DNA of 58,810 bases from Kofleriaceae bacterium (GTDB lineage: Bacteria; Myxococcota_A; Polyangia; Haliangiales; Haliangiaceae): NCBI GenBank assembly GCA_025357755.1, contig JANXOP010000129.1, forward strand, positions 1-58,810. The letters run 5' to 3'. Of the stretch, positions 7,615 to 16,198 are shown piece by piece. Every line of letters begins with the position of its first letter. The first letter of the stretch is position 1. The translations under genes and the position numbers were made by a program. Below the pieces are notes generated by a model that had not been told where the DNA came from, did not search any database, and worked only from the letters and a program-made list of their open reading frames with translations.

Positions 7615-8219
7615 TAGTAGGTGAGGCCGAGGCACAGGCCGCTGTTGAACATCACGCCGCGTGTCGACACCGCCGCGAGTTGACCGAACGTCTCGAGCCC
7701 GAGCACGAGGTAGTGCCAGCGCACGAGATCGACGCCGATGCCACCGAGGCCCCCGAGGCCCGCGTGGACCGTACCCGCCATCGGATCGCCCGTGCTGCCC
7801 GCATCGACCGTGTATGCGACGAGGCCGCCTGCGCCGCGCAGCCACATCGAGCCGCTCACGTAGTGAAGGCCACCGGCCATCAGGCCGAAGAAATCGTTGT
7901 GGAGGAGCGTGCTATCGCCGGTGCGCTGGTGCAACAGCGAGCCGCCGGTGATCTCGAACGTGAGGATCGTCGACGAGGTGGCGACATGGCCGATCCGGAA
8001 GGAGACCGCCGGACCGCGACCCGCGCCATCTCCCATCGTCACGCCCGCGCCAACCGCGCCCGAGAACGTGAGGCCGGAGCGCGGTGCATTCGACTCGAGG
8101 TTCGCCTCGCCGCCCGCTTCCTCGGCACGCTCGTGCGGATCGGCGTGGGCGGTGCCTGCGAGCAGGACCACGAGTGCGAGGGTCTTCACCACCTCCCACA
8201 AGATTACACGCCGTGGCAT
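7611..8219 (-). CDS. Secreted / outer-membrane barrel-like protein, unknown
   Basis: A 202-residue protein with a cleavable signal peptide (VVKTLALVVLLAGTAHADP). After an acidic stretch it runs through alternating, Gly-rich amphipathic segments (GLTFSGAVGAGVTMGDGAG, then HYVSGSMWLRGAGGLVAYTV and finally NSGLCLGLTYY). The terminal aromatic residue is typical of small outer-membrane beta-barrels. I chose ATG 8219, which places the signal peptide right after a short basic N-terminus; a longer start at 8321 is open but unsupported. It ends head-on with the PP2C gene and starts 12 bases from the divergent kinase gene, so the two share a promoter region. Function is unknown. Confidence 0.7.
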   Translation of the reverse strand: MPRRVILWEVVKTLALVVLLAGTAHADPHERAEEAGGEANLESNAPRSGLTFSGAVGAGVTMGDGAGRGPAVSFRIGHVATSSTILTFEITGGSLLHQRTGDSTLLHNDFFGLMAGGLHYVSGSMWLRGAGGLVAYTVDAGSTGDPMAGTVHAGLGGLGGIGVDLVRWHYLVLGLETFGQLAAVSTRGVMFNSGLCLGLTYY

Positions 8220-8231
8220 CCTTTGGGTGGG

Positions 8232-9551
8232 ATGAGCTTGGTCGGCGCGCTGCTCGGCGGCTACCGGATCACCGACGAGCTCTCGAGCGGTGGGATGGGC
8301 ACGATCTATCGTGCGCGCCACGAGTTACTCGGGCGGATCGCGGCGGTGAAGGTGCTGCGCGCCGAGCTCACGGAGGACAACGAGCTCGTCGATCGGTTCT
8401 TCACCGAGGCGCGCGCGGCCTCGGCAGTGCGACACGCGAGCATCACGGAGGTGTTCGATTTCGGCTACACGCCTGCGGGCGAGGCGTACCTGGTGATGGA
8501 GTTTCTCGAGGGCGAAACTCTTCACGCGCGCCTCAAGCGTGCGAAGCCAGCGGGAGTTCCCTCCCAGGAGGCCGCGTACGTCGCGCGCTCGCTCGCCCTG
8601 GCGCTCGTCGCGGCGCACGCCAAGGGCATCGTGCATCGCGACCTCAAGCCGGCGAACATTTTTCTGGTTCCCGACATCGAACAACCCTTCGGTGTGCGCG
8701 TGAAGATCCTCGATTTTGGAATCGCGAAGCTCGTCGATCCGAGCGGTGCACCGCTGGGGCGCAAGCACACGATGACCGGCACGTTGATCGGCACGCCGCG
8801 CTACATGGCGCCCGAGCAAGCGCGCTCGGCGAGCACGATCGATCAGCGCGCGGATCAATATTCGCTCGGGTGCATCCTGTACGAGATGCTCGTCGGAGAG
8901 GCGCCGTTTCCGAAAGGCGGCAGCGGCGAGGTGATCGCGATGCACTTGTTCGGCGAGGTCGAGCCGCCCTCGCGGCGCGTGCCCCAACTCGAGGTCGCGC
9001 TCGAGGTAATCGTGATGCGGTTGCTCCAGAAAGAACCCGGCGATCGCTATGCGCATGCCGCGGAGCTCGCCCACGCTCTCGCGGGCCCCGCACGTGCGCT
9101 CCCGGTCGCGCTGGCGGACGCGCGGAGGACGCCTTTGCCGCCCTCGCTCGGTCCGGCGAGCACACACCTGGTCGAACCCCTTCCCTTCGAAGGCGACCGC
9201 ACGGTGCGCGATCGCAAGCTCCCGATCGGTATCGCTGCCGCGATCGGCGCGCTCGCGATCGCGGGCGGGCTCACGTTCGTGGTCACGCGCAGCCCACCCA
9301 CGGCTCGGCCCGCACTGCCCGCGAGCCCCGCTCCCGTCGAGATGCACGTGGCCGCACCGACTCCAGCGCCAGACGCTGCGCCCGAGGCGCCGGCAGCACC
9401 GCCCGTACGCGATGCCGCGGTCGTCGTCGACCCACCCACCCATCACACCGTGACCCCGCACACGTCGCCGAAAGTTCCGCAGAAGCCGCCGCCGTGTGAT
9501 CATGCAGGGCCGCACACCGCCTCGTGTGCCCCGATCGAAACCGCACCGTGA
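8232..9551 (+). CDS. Membrane-anchored Ser/Thr protein kinase
   Basis: A 439-residue Hanks-type kinase with all key motifs: LSSGGMGTIY Gly loop, AVK (Lys 40), IVHRDLKPANIF (Asp 137), DFG (Asp 161) and TPRYMAPEQ. One hydrophobic helix follows the catalytic domain (about 330-351, IGIAAAIGALAIAGGLTFVV). After it comes a Pro/Ala-rich periplasmic tail of ~85 residues ending with two Cys. So this is a single-pass receptor-like kinase with the catalytic part in the cytosol. I chose the ATG at 8232 because the kinase fold starts 10 residues later. The TGA overlaps the GTG of the next gene (GTGA), starting a three-gene operon with a barrel/TPR protein and a MYXO-CTERM protein. Confidence 0.93.
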   Translation: MSLVGALLGGYRITDELSSGGMGTIYRARHELLGRIAAVKVLRAELTEDNELVDRFFTEARAASAVRHASITEVFDFGYTPAGEAYLVMEFLEGETLHARLKRAKPAGVPSQEAAYVARSLALALVAAHAKGIVHRDLKPANIFLVPDIEQPFGVRVKILDFGIAKLVDPSGAPLGRKHTMTGTLIGTPRYMAPEQARSASTIDQRADQYSLGCILYEMLVGEAPFPKGGSGEVIAMHLFGEVEPPSRRVPQLEVALEVIVMRLLQKEPGDRYAHAAELAHALAGPARALPVALADARRTPLPPSLGPASTHLVEPLPFEGDRTVRDRKLPIGIAAAIGALAIAGGLTFVVTRSPPTARPALPASPAPVEMHVAAPTPAPDAAPEAPAAPPVRDAAVVVDPPTHHTVTPHTSPKVPQKPPPCDHAGPHTASCAPIETAP

Positions 9552-10795
9552 AGCAACCGCTCGCACTCGTTCTCTTGCTCGCCGCGACCGCGTCCGCACA
9601 AGACGCGCCGCTCGCGCAGCTCCAGGACGATCAACAGCTGACCGAGACGATCACCGCGATCACGCAAGACCCCGCGATCAAGGTCGATGACGACAAGGCG
9701 CGCGCCGTCGCGACCGCGTTGATGACCGAGGGCGTGCACCGGTTATCCGTGCAGGCCTACGACCAGGCGCTCGCGAACTTTCTCGAGGCGTACAACCGGT
9801 TCCCGAGCCCGAAGATCCTGTTGAACATCGCGTCGACGCTGCACGACATGGGTCGCAAGGCGGACGCCGCGAACACCTACCAGCGCTACCTCGCGGATCC
9901 CGCGACGGGATCCGAACGCGTCGGCGAGGTCAAAGAGCTGCTGATCAAACTCGATAGCGAGCTCGCGATCCTCACGATTCACGTCACGCCCCACGGCTCG
10001 GATGTCTCGGTCGATGCCGGTCCGTTCGTGCCGGTCGGCAGCTCGCTGCAACTGCGGGTTCGGCCGGGCACCCACACGGTTCGCCTGCGCCACGGCGCCG
10101 CGAGCGCCGAGGCCGATCTGAACAGCTTCGAGGGCGAGACCCGCGACCTCCAGCTCGCCGTCGCCGAACCGGTCGAGGCACCACCGCCGGCCGTGCGCCC
10201 GCCCGATCAAGTGCAGGGCTGGCTCGTCGCGGGCCGCACCTACGGCACGAGTGATGGCAACAGCCGCCAGCGCCGGGTCCACGACGTCGCGACGAATCAG
10301 GACGTCAAACCGTACGTCTCGAATGGCGAGCTCGACTATGCACCCCCGCCCGATTTCTCCGACCCACCCGAGCACCTGACCTCTGGTGTGCTGGCGATCG
10401 CGCGGATCGACGGTAACCACGGCAAGGGCTTCGCGGGTGGGCTCGGCATCGAGTACGCGCCATCCGATACATTCGAGGTCGAGCTCGCGGGCTTGAAGTC
10501 GGAGGTCTACGGCCTCTACCTCGGTGGGCGCTACATCTTCTCGACAGGCCTGTTGCGGCCGTACCTCGGCGCGGGCATTCCGCTGTTCTTCTTCACCGAC
10601 GACGCCACCAAGAATCAGATCAGCATCGGCGGCCGGCTCGCCGCCGGGCTCGAGCTCCGGATCAACGGTCACCTCAGCGTCAACGCCGACCTCGGCATCG
10701 AGCACTTCTTCAACGTCGACGGCATCATCTACAACTCGCAGACGTTCGAGGCGACCACGTTCGCGCCTACGATCGGCGTCATCGGTCGGTTGTAG
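9548..10795 (+). CDS. TPR-PEGA-like outer-membrane barrel protein
   Basis: A 415-residue exported protein: signal peptide KQPLALVLLLAATASAQ, then a TPR-like helical part (about 60-145, QAYDQALANFLEAYNRFP and DAANTYQRYLADP). A PEGA-like beta segment follows (ILTIHVTPHGSDVSVDAG with VRPGTHTVRLRHG). The C-terminal half (about 285-415) is built like an OmpA/OprF-type barrel (GKGFAGGLGIEYAPSD, then YIFSTGLLRPYLGAGIPLFF and finally FAPTIGVIGRL). It starts with GTG on the stop of the kinase gene and its TAG overlaps the next GTG (TAGTG), so the three genes are coupled. The role may be envelope sensing or structure paired with the membrane kinase; this is inference from context only. Confidence 0.75.
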   Translation: MKQPLALVLLLAATASAQDAPLAQLQDDQQLTETITAITQDPAIKVDDDKARAVATALMTEGVHRLSVQAYDQALANFLEAYNRFPSPKILLNIASTLHDMGRKADAANTYQRYLADPATGSERVGEVKELLIKLDSELAILTIHVTPHGSDVSVDAGPFVPVGSSLQLRVRPGTHTVRLRHGAASAEADLNSFEGETRDLQLAVAEPVEAPPPAVRPPDQVQGWLVAGRTYGTSDGNSRQRRVHDVATNQDVKPYVSNGELDYAPPPDFSDPPEHLTSGVLAIARIDGNHGKGFAGGLGIEYAPSDTFEVELAGLKSEVYGLYLGGRYIFSTGLLRPYLGAGIPLFFFTDDATKNQISIGGRLAAGLELRINGHLSVNADLGIEHFFNVDGIIYNSQTFEATTFAPTIGVIGRL

Positions 10796-13278
10796 TGCGC
10801 GCGCTCGTCGTGGTGTTGCTGCTCGCGGGCGCCGCCCACGCCGGCAACGTCGTGGCGAATCCACCGGTCACGTTCATCAACTCCGCGACCGGCACGGCGA
10901 GCGCGAATGCGTCGCTGCAGAACACGAGTGCGGGTGGCTTCAACGTCCAGCTCGTGCGTGATGCATCGTGCGATCCGGAGGTCGATTTTTCAGTCAGTGG
11001 AGGTAACCCGTTCGCGCTACCCGCGGCCTCGTCGAAGACGATCACGCTGAGCTGCACGGCCAGCAAGCTCGGCATCGAGCGCTGCCTCGTCCACGCGGTC
11101 GATGCGAACACGCTCGCGCCGCTCGCGGATCTTCAGGCCGTGTGCGAGCGCACGAGCTCGACCACGCTGACGCCCGCGCTGACCACGCTCGATTTCGGCA
11201 GCGTCGTCGTCGGCGAGAGCGCGTCGCTCCCGCTCGCGATCGCGAACAATGGCGCCACGCCGATCACGAAGTTGTTCTTCCAGACCGATTCGCTCGACGA
11301 CAACTTCGAGATCGCACTGCCTTGCAATCCAGATGCGCCGGCGTGTGATGGCACGATGGCCGCTCTCGCGGGCGGCGCCGCCAAGCAAGCGATCCTCAAG
11401 TGCGCACCGCACTCGGCGGGTCTGCACACCGCCCATCTCGAGATCGCGAGCGATCAGGGCCAACACACGGCGACGAAGATCACGCTGACCTGCATGGGGA
11501 CGGCTTCGCCGATTCCGGTGCTCGGGGTCGAGCCGCCCGTCGTGGTGATCGCCTTGCCCGCCGAGGTCCTGGGGGGCGCCGTCCACACGACCGCCTACAT
11601 CTCGAACCTCGGCACCGGCACGCTGAGCATCACCGACCTGCGCCCGGTCGATGTCGACCCGGGCGCGGCGATCGATTGGGCGTTCGTGCTCGACGGCACG
11701 TGCACGAGCGTGCCGTGTAGCATCTCGGCCGGCCAGCAGGTCGCGATCTCGCTCGCCTTCGACCCGAGCCTGATCGCGCAGCGTCACGCCTCGCTGTTGA
11801 TCTCGTTTCACGACACGATCGATCGCACGCGGTCGATCCCGCTCATCGGCGTCGGCGCGGGTGCGACCTTCCAACCATTCGCTCCGTCAGCGCTGGTCGA
11901 GCTCGGCAGCGTCCCGGTCGGGAAATCGACGAGCGCGACGCTGCTCTTCTCGAACACCGGCAATCGCAGCACCAATGCCTCGGTCGCGGTGTCACCGGTG
12001 GGCCCGTTCTCGCTGATGCCCTCGCCCACCCTCGCGGTCACGCCGACCGCGCTCGCCCAGCTCACCGCGACGTGTACACCGACGGTCCCTGGTACGGCTT
12101 CGACGACGATCACCGCGGCGACGACCGACACGTCGCCCGCGAGCTCGCTCGCGATCGCGACGACCTGCGTCGCGACGACAACGCCGCTCTACACCACGCC
12201 GAGCTCGGTCTCGTTCGGGGAGGTCCGGCTCGATGGTCCGCCGGTGACCCAGACCGTGATGCTGCAATCGAGTAGCGCGCCGCTCGTGATCGCGGGGGCC
12301 CCGCATCTCGAGAGTGCGAATGCGAACCTCACGGTCGGTACACCCACGATGACGATGACGCCAGCCTCGGTCGACATCACGGTCACACCCCAGAGCGAGG
12401 GCGATCTCAAGACCCATGTCGTGATCGAAGACTCCGTCGGCGATTCGCTGCTCGTCCCGATCTCGGGCCGCATCGTGACCGCGTCGTACAACGTGCCGAC
12501 GATGCTCGATGTCGGCACGTTCTGCGTCGGCCAGCCGACCGCATCGTCGAACGTGGCCTTGATCTCCGACGGCACGGCGACGATCGGCGTCACCGAACCG
12601 ACCGTGCCGGCGACCTCCGGCTTCGACGTCGGTTTCACGGCGCCGACCCTGTATCCCGCGCTCTTGCCTCCCGCGCGTACCGCCATGATCTCGGTCACGC
12701 CGCAGCGCCAGAACGCGGCGACGACCTTGATGACGACCGTGACGTGGCAGACCGATGTCGCGACCAAGCCAACCGCGCAAACCTCGATCGTCGCGCGCTT
12801 CATCAACACCGGTGGTGCGATCGCCCCGCCCGTGCTCGATTTCGGCGACGCGCCGGTCCATCTCTTCCTCGACAACGGCCAGCGCGTGATCATCCAGAAC
12901 TGCAATGGCTCGCAGCTCGAGCTCGATCCACCGACGATCAAGACGCCGTTCTCGATCGATAGCCCGAACTTTCCAACCACGCTCGAGCCGAACGAGACCG
13001 CGACGTTTTCGGTCGGATTTCATCCGACCCGAGTGGGCGACTACTCCGACACCCTCGCCATCAGCTCGCCGCAGCTCACCGGAGCACCGCTCCAGGTGAT
13101 CATCGTCGGCCACGGCGTGACCGAGACTCCGCCCGGCACCGATGCTGGTAGCGACTCCACGGACCCCCGCTCGACGACGTTCTATGCGTGCAGCTGCAGC
13201 TCGCATCAACCGGGCGGCGTGATCCCGATCCTCTTGGCCGTCGGACTTATCTTCCGCCGCCGTGGCGGATCTTCTTGA
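10795..13278 (+). CDS. Choice-of-anchor-D protein with MYXO-CTERM-like tail
   Basis: An 827-residue exported protein: signal peptide RALVVVLLLAGAAHA, then about six to seven Ig-like ASPM/SPD2/Hydin-type repeats. Each repeat is recognisable by LDFGSVVVGESASLPLAIAN, SFGEVRLDGPPVTQTV or LDFGDAPVHLF followed by a beta-sandwich. A Thr/Asp linker leads to a C-terminal sorting signal: CSCSSHQPGG, hydrophobic VIPILLAVGLIF, then RRR. This matches the MYXO-CTERM architecture (Cys, hydrophobic helix, Arg cluster) that anchors proteins at the myxobacterial surface. The GTG start overlaps the preceding TAG by one base. The 3' end overlaps the convergent kynureninase gene by 32 bases. Confidence 0.85.
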   Translation: MRALVVVLLLAGAAHAGNVVANPPVTFINSATGTASANASLQNTSAGGFNVQLVRDASCDPEVDFSVSGGNPFALPAASSKTITLSCTASKLGIERCLVHAVDANTLAPLADLQAVCERTSSTTLTPALTTLDFGSVVVGESASLPLAIANNGATPITKLFFQTDSLDDNFEIALPCNPDAPACDGTMAALAGGAAKQAILKCAPHSAGLHTAHLEIASDQGQHTATKITLTCMGTASPIPVLGVEPPVVVIALPAEVLGGAVHTTAYISNLGTGTLSITDLRPVDVDPGAAIDWAFVLDGTCTSVPCSISAGQQVAISLAFDPSLIAQRHASLLISFHDTIDRTRSIPLIGVGAGATFQPFAPSALVELGSVPVGKSTSATLLFSNTGNRSTNASVAVSPVGPFSLMPSPTLAVTPTALAQLTATCTPTVPGTASTTITAATTDTSPASSLAIATTCVATTTPLYTTPSSVSFGEVRLDGPPVTQTVMLQSSSAPLVIAGAPHLESANANLTVGTPTMTMTPASVDITVTPQSEGDLKTHVVIEDSVGDSLLVPISGRIVTASYNVPTMLDVGTFCVGQPTASSNVALISDGTATIGVTEPTVPATSGFDVGFTAPTLYPALLPPARTAMISVTPQRQNAATTLMTTVTWQTDVATKPTAQTSIVARFINTGGAIAPPVLDFGDAPVHLFLDNGQRVIIQNCNGSQLELDPPTIKTPFSIDSPNFPTTLEPNETATFSVGFHPTRVGDYSDTLAISSPQLTGAPLQVIIVGHGVTETPPGTDAGSDSTDPRSTTFYACSCSSHQPGGVIPILLAVGLIFRRRGGSS

Positions 13279-14416
13279 GCTCGCCGAAGAACAGCTCGAT
13301 CTCTTCGCTCTTCGTATAGAAGTGCGGCGCGATCCGGATCCCGACCCCGGGGCGGTGATCGCAGAAGAACCTGCGCCGGTTGAGCTCGCGGCAGACATCG
13401 GCGGAGCCGACGAAATCGAACACGACGGAACCACCGCGCTGCGCATCGGGGCGCGGCGAGTTGAGCTTCATGCCGAGCTCGTCGACCCGATCGATGATCT
13501 TCTGGGTCATGACGAGGCTCTTGTCGCGGATCTTGCGCACACCGATCTCGCCGACGATCTGCAGACCCGCGCGCGCTTGGTAGAGCGCTGCCACCGCTGG
13601 CGTGCCGCCCATGTAGCGCCACACGGTGTCGGCGTACGACTGCTCGGGCATCGTGAACGCGAACGGTGCTTCGTTGCCGAACCAACCCGTGACCCGCGGC
13701 GCGAACTGCTCGATCAGCTCCTTCTTGACGTAGAGCCACGCCGCGCCGGCACCGCCACACAGGTACTTCACCGAGCCGCCGCATGCGAACGACACGCCTA
13801 GGTCGATGACATCGACCGGCAGCGTACCGATCGATTGATAGCAATCGAGGATCACGTGCGCGCCGACGGATTGGGCCTTCGCGATGATCTTCTTCGCATC
13901 CTGGATGTAGGCCGACGAGAACACGACGTGCTGCAGGGGCACCACGAGCGTGTGCTCGTCGATCGCGTCACAGATCGCCTGGGTGTCGATCGTGATCCCG
14001 TCCGCGTTGGGAGGCACCAGCACGCACTTCGCGCCGCGCCGCTCCTCGGCCTGCCAGACGTACGACACCGTCGGGAACATCAGCGACTCGTAGACGATCT
14101 TGTTCCGCTCCGGCGTGTACTCGAAGCACGATGCGAGGACGGCCATGATCGTCGAGACGTTCTGATTCATCACGACGGTGCCTGCGGGCGCGCCGATGAT
14201 CTTGCCGATCCGCTCCGCGGCGCGATCGACCTCGGGCAGCCACTCGCTCCAGGCGGTGATCGATTTGGTGCGCCAGAGCTCGAAGAACTGACCGAGGTCC
14301 TCCTTCGCTTGGTCCGGTACGCACCCGAGCGAGTGCGAGATGAAGTGCACGCAGTCCTCGAGCGCGGAGAACTTCGTACGGTACTCGAGCAGGCTATCGG
14401 CGACAGGGTCGGCCAT
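13247..14416 (-). CDS. kynU: Kynureninase-like PLP enzyme (aminotransferase class V)
   Basis: A 389-residue fold-type I PLP enzyme. Features shared with kynureninases are ISHSLGCVPDQA near the N-terminus, AWSEWLPEV, MNQNVSTIMAVL, an aspartate-containing HVILDCYQSIGT segment, the PLP Lys region FACGGSVKYLCGGAGAAWLY and the GWFGNEAPFAFTM motif. Kynureninase cleaves kynurenine or 3-hydroxykynurenine to anthranilates plus alanine. A tryptophan 2,3-dioxygenase gene lies about 930 bases away on the same strand, which supports this role over a cysteine desulfurase or other class V enzyme. No arylformamidase gene is seen nearby. The protein starts at the ATG 30 bases from the divergent lipoprotein gene. 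Confidence 0.78.
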   Translation of the reverse strand: MADPVADSLLEYRTKFSALEDCVHFISHSLGCVPDQAKEDLGQFFELWRTKSITAWSEWLPEVDRAAERIGKIIGAPAGTVVMNQNVSTIMAVLASCFEYTPERNKIVYESLMFPTVSYVWQAEERRGAKCVLVPPNADGITIDTQAICDAIDEHTLVVPLQHVVFSSAYIQDAKKIIAKAQSVGAHVILDCYQSIGTLPVDVIDLGVSFACGGSVKYLCGGAGAAWLYVKKELIEQFAPRVTGWFGNEAPFAFTMPEQSYADTVWRYMGGTPAVAALYQARAGLQIVGEIGVRKIRDKSLVMTQKIIDRVDELGMKLNSPRPDAQRGGSVVFDFVGSADVCRELNRRRFFCDHRPGVGIRIAPHFYTKSEEIELFFGELKKIRHGGGR

Positions 14417-14446
14417 GGGCCTGGCTTATCATGTTAGAGAGCGACG

Positions 14447-15019
14447 ATGCGTATCGCGTTGATGCTCGCTCTCGTTCTCGGTGCCTGTACGAATAACCCG
14501 TCGAAGCTCGACCAGGATCCCGCCGGCACCTCGCCCGGTGGACTCGGCTCGGGCTCGGCCGCGCTCGACGAGGTCTTCGGCGAGATGCGCGACTACACCA
14601 TGCAGATGGTGCCCGTCTTCCTCGCGTGGGATGGCAACTGCGACACGCAGGTCGATCGGCTCCTCACGCTCGAGCCGCTCGTGAAGAAGATCCGAACCAA
14701 CATCGAGAACATCGACGAGCAGGCCCTCCGCGCGCGGATGATGCCGCACAAGGACGAGGTTCAAAAAGGTATCGAGGCCGAGCTCGCGAAGTCCGGCAAG
14801 ACGATGAAGGATCTCGAGGACAACGAGATGCAGATCAAGACCAAGTGCGCCGCCGAGCCGAAATTCCGCGATGCGATGGATCGGATCGGCGTGTTCAAGA
14901 AGAAGATGCCGCCGAGCCACCAGGGCTTCGTGCCGCCGGCGAACCCGAGCCCGGCGCCACCGGCTCCGGTGGCACCGGCGGCGGCACCGGCGGCACCGGC
15001 GGCACCGGCGGCAAAGTAG
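14447..15019 (+). CDS. Small lipoprotein with Pro/Ala-rich tail
   Basis: A 190-residue putative lipoprotein: MRIALMLALVLGACTNNPSK has a good lipobox (VLGAC). The body (about 45-155) is mostly helical and charged (DEVFGEMRDYTMQMVPVF, then IRTNIENIDEQALRARMM), with two Cys that could pair (NCDTQ and TKCAAEP). The tail is a Pro/Ala low-complexity stretch. The family is not recognised. Its last ~125 bases overlap the 3' end of the convergent lipoprotein gene at 14895-15347; both tails are encoded by the same GC-rich GGCACCGGC-type repeat. It lies between the kynurenine-pathway genes but on the other strand, so there is no clear pathway link. Confidence 0.75.
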   Translation: MRIALMLALVLGACTNNPSKLDQDPAGTSPGGLGSGSAALDEVFGEMRDYTMQMVPVFLAWDGNCDTQVDRLLTLEPLVKKIRTNIENIDEQALRARMMPHKDEVQKGIEAELAKSGKTMKDLEDNEMQIKTKCAAEPKFRDAMDRIGVFKKKMPPSHQGFVPPANPSPAPPAPVAPAAAPAAPAAPAAK

Positions 15020-15347
15020 CGTCGATCACGCCACCGTCGATCGGCACCGGCGGCAACGCCGTGTGCGTGTGCAAGCGAACCATCCCGTCCGACAGCGTCT
15101 CGTCCGTCTCGGGGTCGGCGGGAAGTTCGTGCGCGCTGGTGTCCGCGAAGTGGGTGACCAGCCAGGCGAGGCCACCGAGGCCCACCGCCGCGATGCCCGT
15201 GATGATGCCGCACGTGCCTTGCGAGGCGCCCTGGACCTCGCACGACAAGAGGCCGACCGAGCCCGCGCCCACACCGACGGTGAGTGCGGGGTGATTCGCG
15301 CACGACAGCTGCGCGGCCAGCGCCACGCCGAGCAAGACCTTCTTCAT
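14895..15347 (-). CDS. Putative lipoprotein downstream of tryptophan dioxygenase
   Basis: A 150-residue protein with a lipoprotein-type signal ([20 protein letters not shown]), two small hydrophobic, Gly-rich stretches ([13 protein letters not shown] and [20 protein letters not shown]) and a Pro/Val-rich C-terminal tail. Its ATG overlaps the TGA of the dioxygenase gene (ATGA), so it is co-translated with it. The function is unknown; a membrane-spanning lipoprotein is likely. The last ~125 bases run antisense to the end of the 14447-15019 lipoprotein gene. The real stop could lie outside a conserved fold, because the tail is low-complexity. Confidence 0.6.
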   Translation of the reverse strand: MKKVLLGVALAAQLSCANHPALTVGVGAGSVGLLSCEVQGASQGTCGIITGIAAVGLGGLAWLVTHFADTSAHELPADPETDETLSDGMVRLHTHTALPPVPIDGGVIDATLPPVPPVPPVPPPVPPEPVAPGSGSPAARSPGGSAASSS

Positions 15348-16069
15348 CCGTGGTAACCGGGCTCGTTGCCCGCGGCCGCTTGTGCGTTGGTCCAGTCGCC
15401 GAAGAGATCGTCACGGACATCCCACAGCGCCGGGAAGAAGCGGGTCTTCATGCCGTGCGCGAGCAGGTCGGAGTGCTTGCCCTTGAGCGACGGCGTGCCG
15501 GTGCCGATGATCCGGTACACGAGCATCAAGTGACGCGAACGCCAGGTCTGGAGCAGCTGGTCGTAGTCGGTGAGGCCTTCGGCGAGCTGGAAGATCGCGT
15601 GATGATCGTGCGGATGATCGTAGAGCTCGCGCAGCGTGACGCCCTCGCGCTCGAGGAAGCTCGCGAACGCCGGCCACACCACCTCTTGCGGCAGCTTGAG
15701 CATCGTGCGGAAGCCCGGCGATTCTTGTCCCGAACCGCGGCCGAGCCCGGTGCGGATCGTCATGTAGTCGGTCGGCGCCATCGTATCGAGGAGGTCGATC
15801 GACTGGAGCAGCAAGCGCTGGATCATCGAGACGCGCTTGAGCGCGGTCACGGCGCGCGCGACTTGATTCGCGGCCGCCGGTCCATCGGCCGCTCCCAGCA
15901 TCGTCGCCATGTTGCGCAGCTCGTGCTCGATCAGCTTCATGTAGAGCTCGTGCGCCTGGTGCACGATCTGAAACTGCATCTCGTCGTGACACGTGAGCGT
16001 GTCGGGAGCCTTTTGAAGCCCGAGCAGCTCCTCGGTCCGGATGTACTTTTCGTAGTCCGTCAGCGCCAT
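15344..16069 (-). CDS. kynA: Tryptophan 2,3-dioxygenase
   Basis: A 241-residue haem enzyme that opens the indole ring of L-tryptophan to give N-formylkynurenine, the first step of the kynurenine pathway. Family signatures are [20 protein letters not shown] (distal-pocket His in VHQ), [22 protein letters not shown], the proximal-His region [17 protein letters not shown] and the C-terminal FFPALWDVR. The usual GTGGS substrate loop is replaced by [15 protein letters not shown], as in a recognised bacterial side branch, so substrate specificity is slightly uncertain. It is divergent from groES, sharing an intergenic region with a 12-bp palindrome. It is coupled (ATGA) to a downstream lipoprotein gene and is near the kynureninase gene. 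Confidence 0.88.
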   Translation of the reverse strand: MALTDYEKYIRTEELLGLQKAPDTLTCHDEMQFQIVHQAHELYMKLIEHELRNMATMLGAADGPAAANQVARAVTALKRVSMIQRLLLQSIDLLDTMAPTDYMTIRTGLGRGSGQESPGFRTMLKLPQEVVWPAFASFLEREGVTLRELYDHPHDHHAIFQLAEGLTDYDQLLQTWRSRHLMLVYRIIGTGTPSLKGKHSDLLAHGMKTRFFPALWDVRDDLFGDWTNAQAAAGNEPGYHG

Positions 16070-16113
16070 GCGAATAGCGATGTACCACAGCTCGATCCTG
16101 TGTTTTCAAGTAT

Positions 16114-16125
16114 CTGTAATTACAG
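16114..16125. promoter_or_regulatory. 12-bp palindrome between kynA and groES
   Basis: CTGTAATTACAG is a perfect inverted repeat in an AT-rich patch 45 bp upstream of the dioxygenase start and 74 bp upstream of groES. It looks like an operator for a dimeric regulator. Position favours control of the dioxygenase (kynurenine genes are often controlled by Lrp-type KynR), but which gene it serves is not shown by the sequence. Confidence 0.35.
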
Positions 16126-16142
16126 GGCGAAAATAAGATTTA

Positions 16143-16169
16143 TTAGCACTCACGATCGGGGGTTGCCAA
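16143..16169 (+). promoter_or_regulatory. CIRCE-like HrcA operator of groESL (right arm degenerate)
   Basis: The left arm TTAGCACTC matches the CIRCE consensus perfectly. After a 9-base spacer the right arm is GGTTGCCAA against consensus GAGTGCTAA (6 of 9). The site ends 29 bases before the groES ATG, the normal place for HrcA repression of heat-shock operons. The weak arm suggests looser repression or a decaying site. Confidence 0.7.
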
Positions 16170-16198
16170 CGTCTCCCCGGGTTGTTACTGGTACCGCC

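Noticed and set aside
11992..13446. A 484-codon frame antisense to the MYXO-CTERM protein and kynureninase gene ends
   Set aside because: Arg/Asp-rich shadow without a family; both sense genes are clear.
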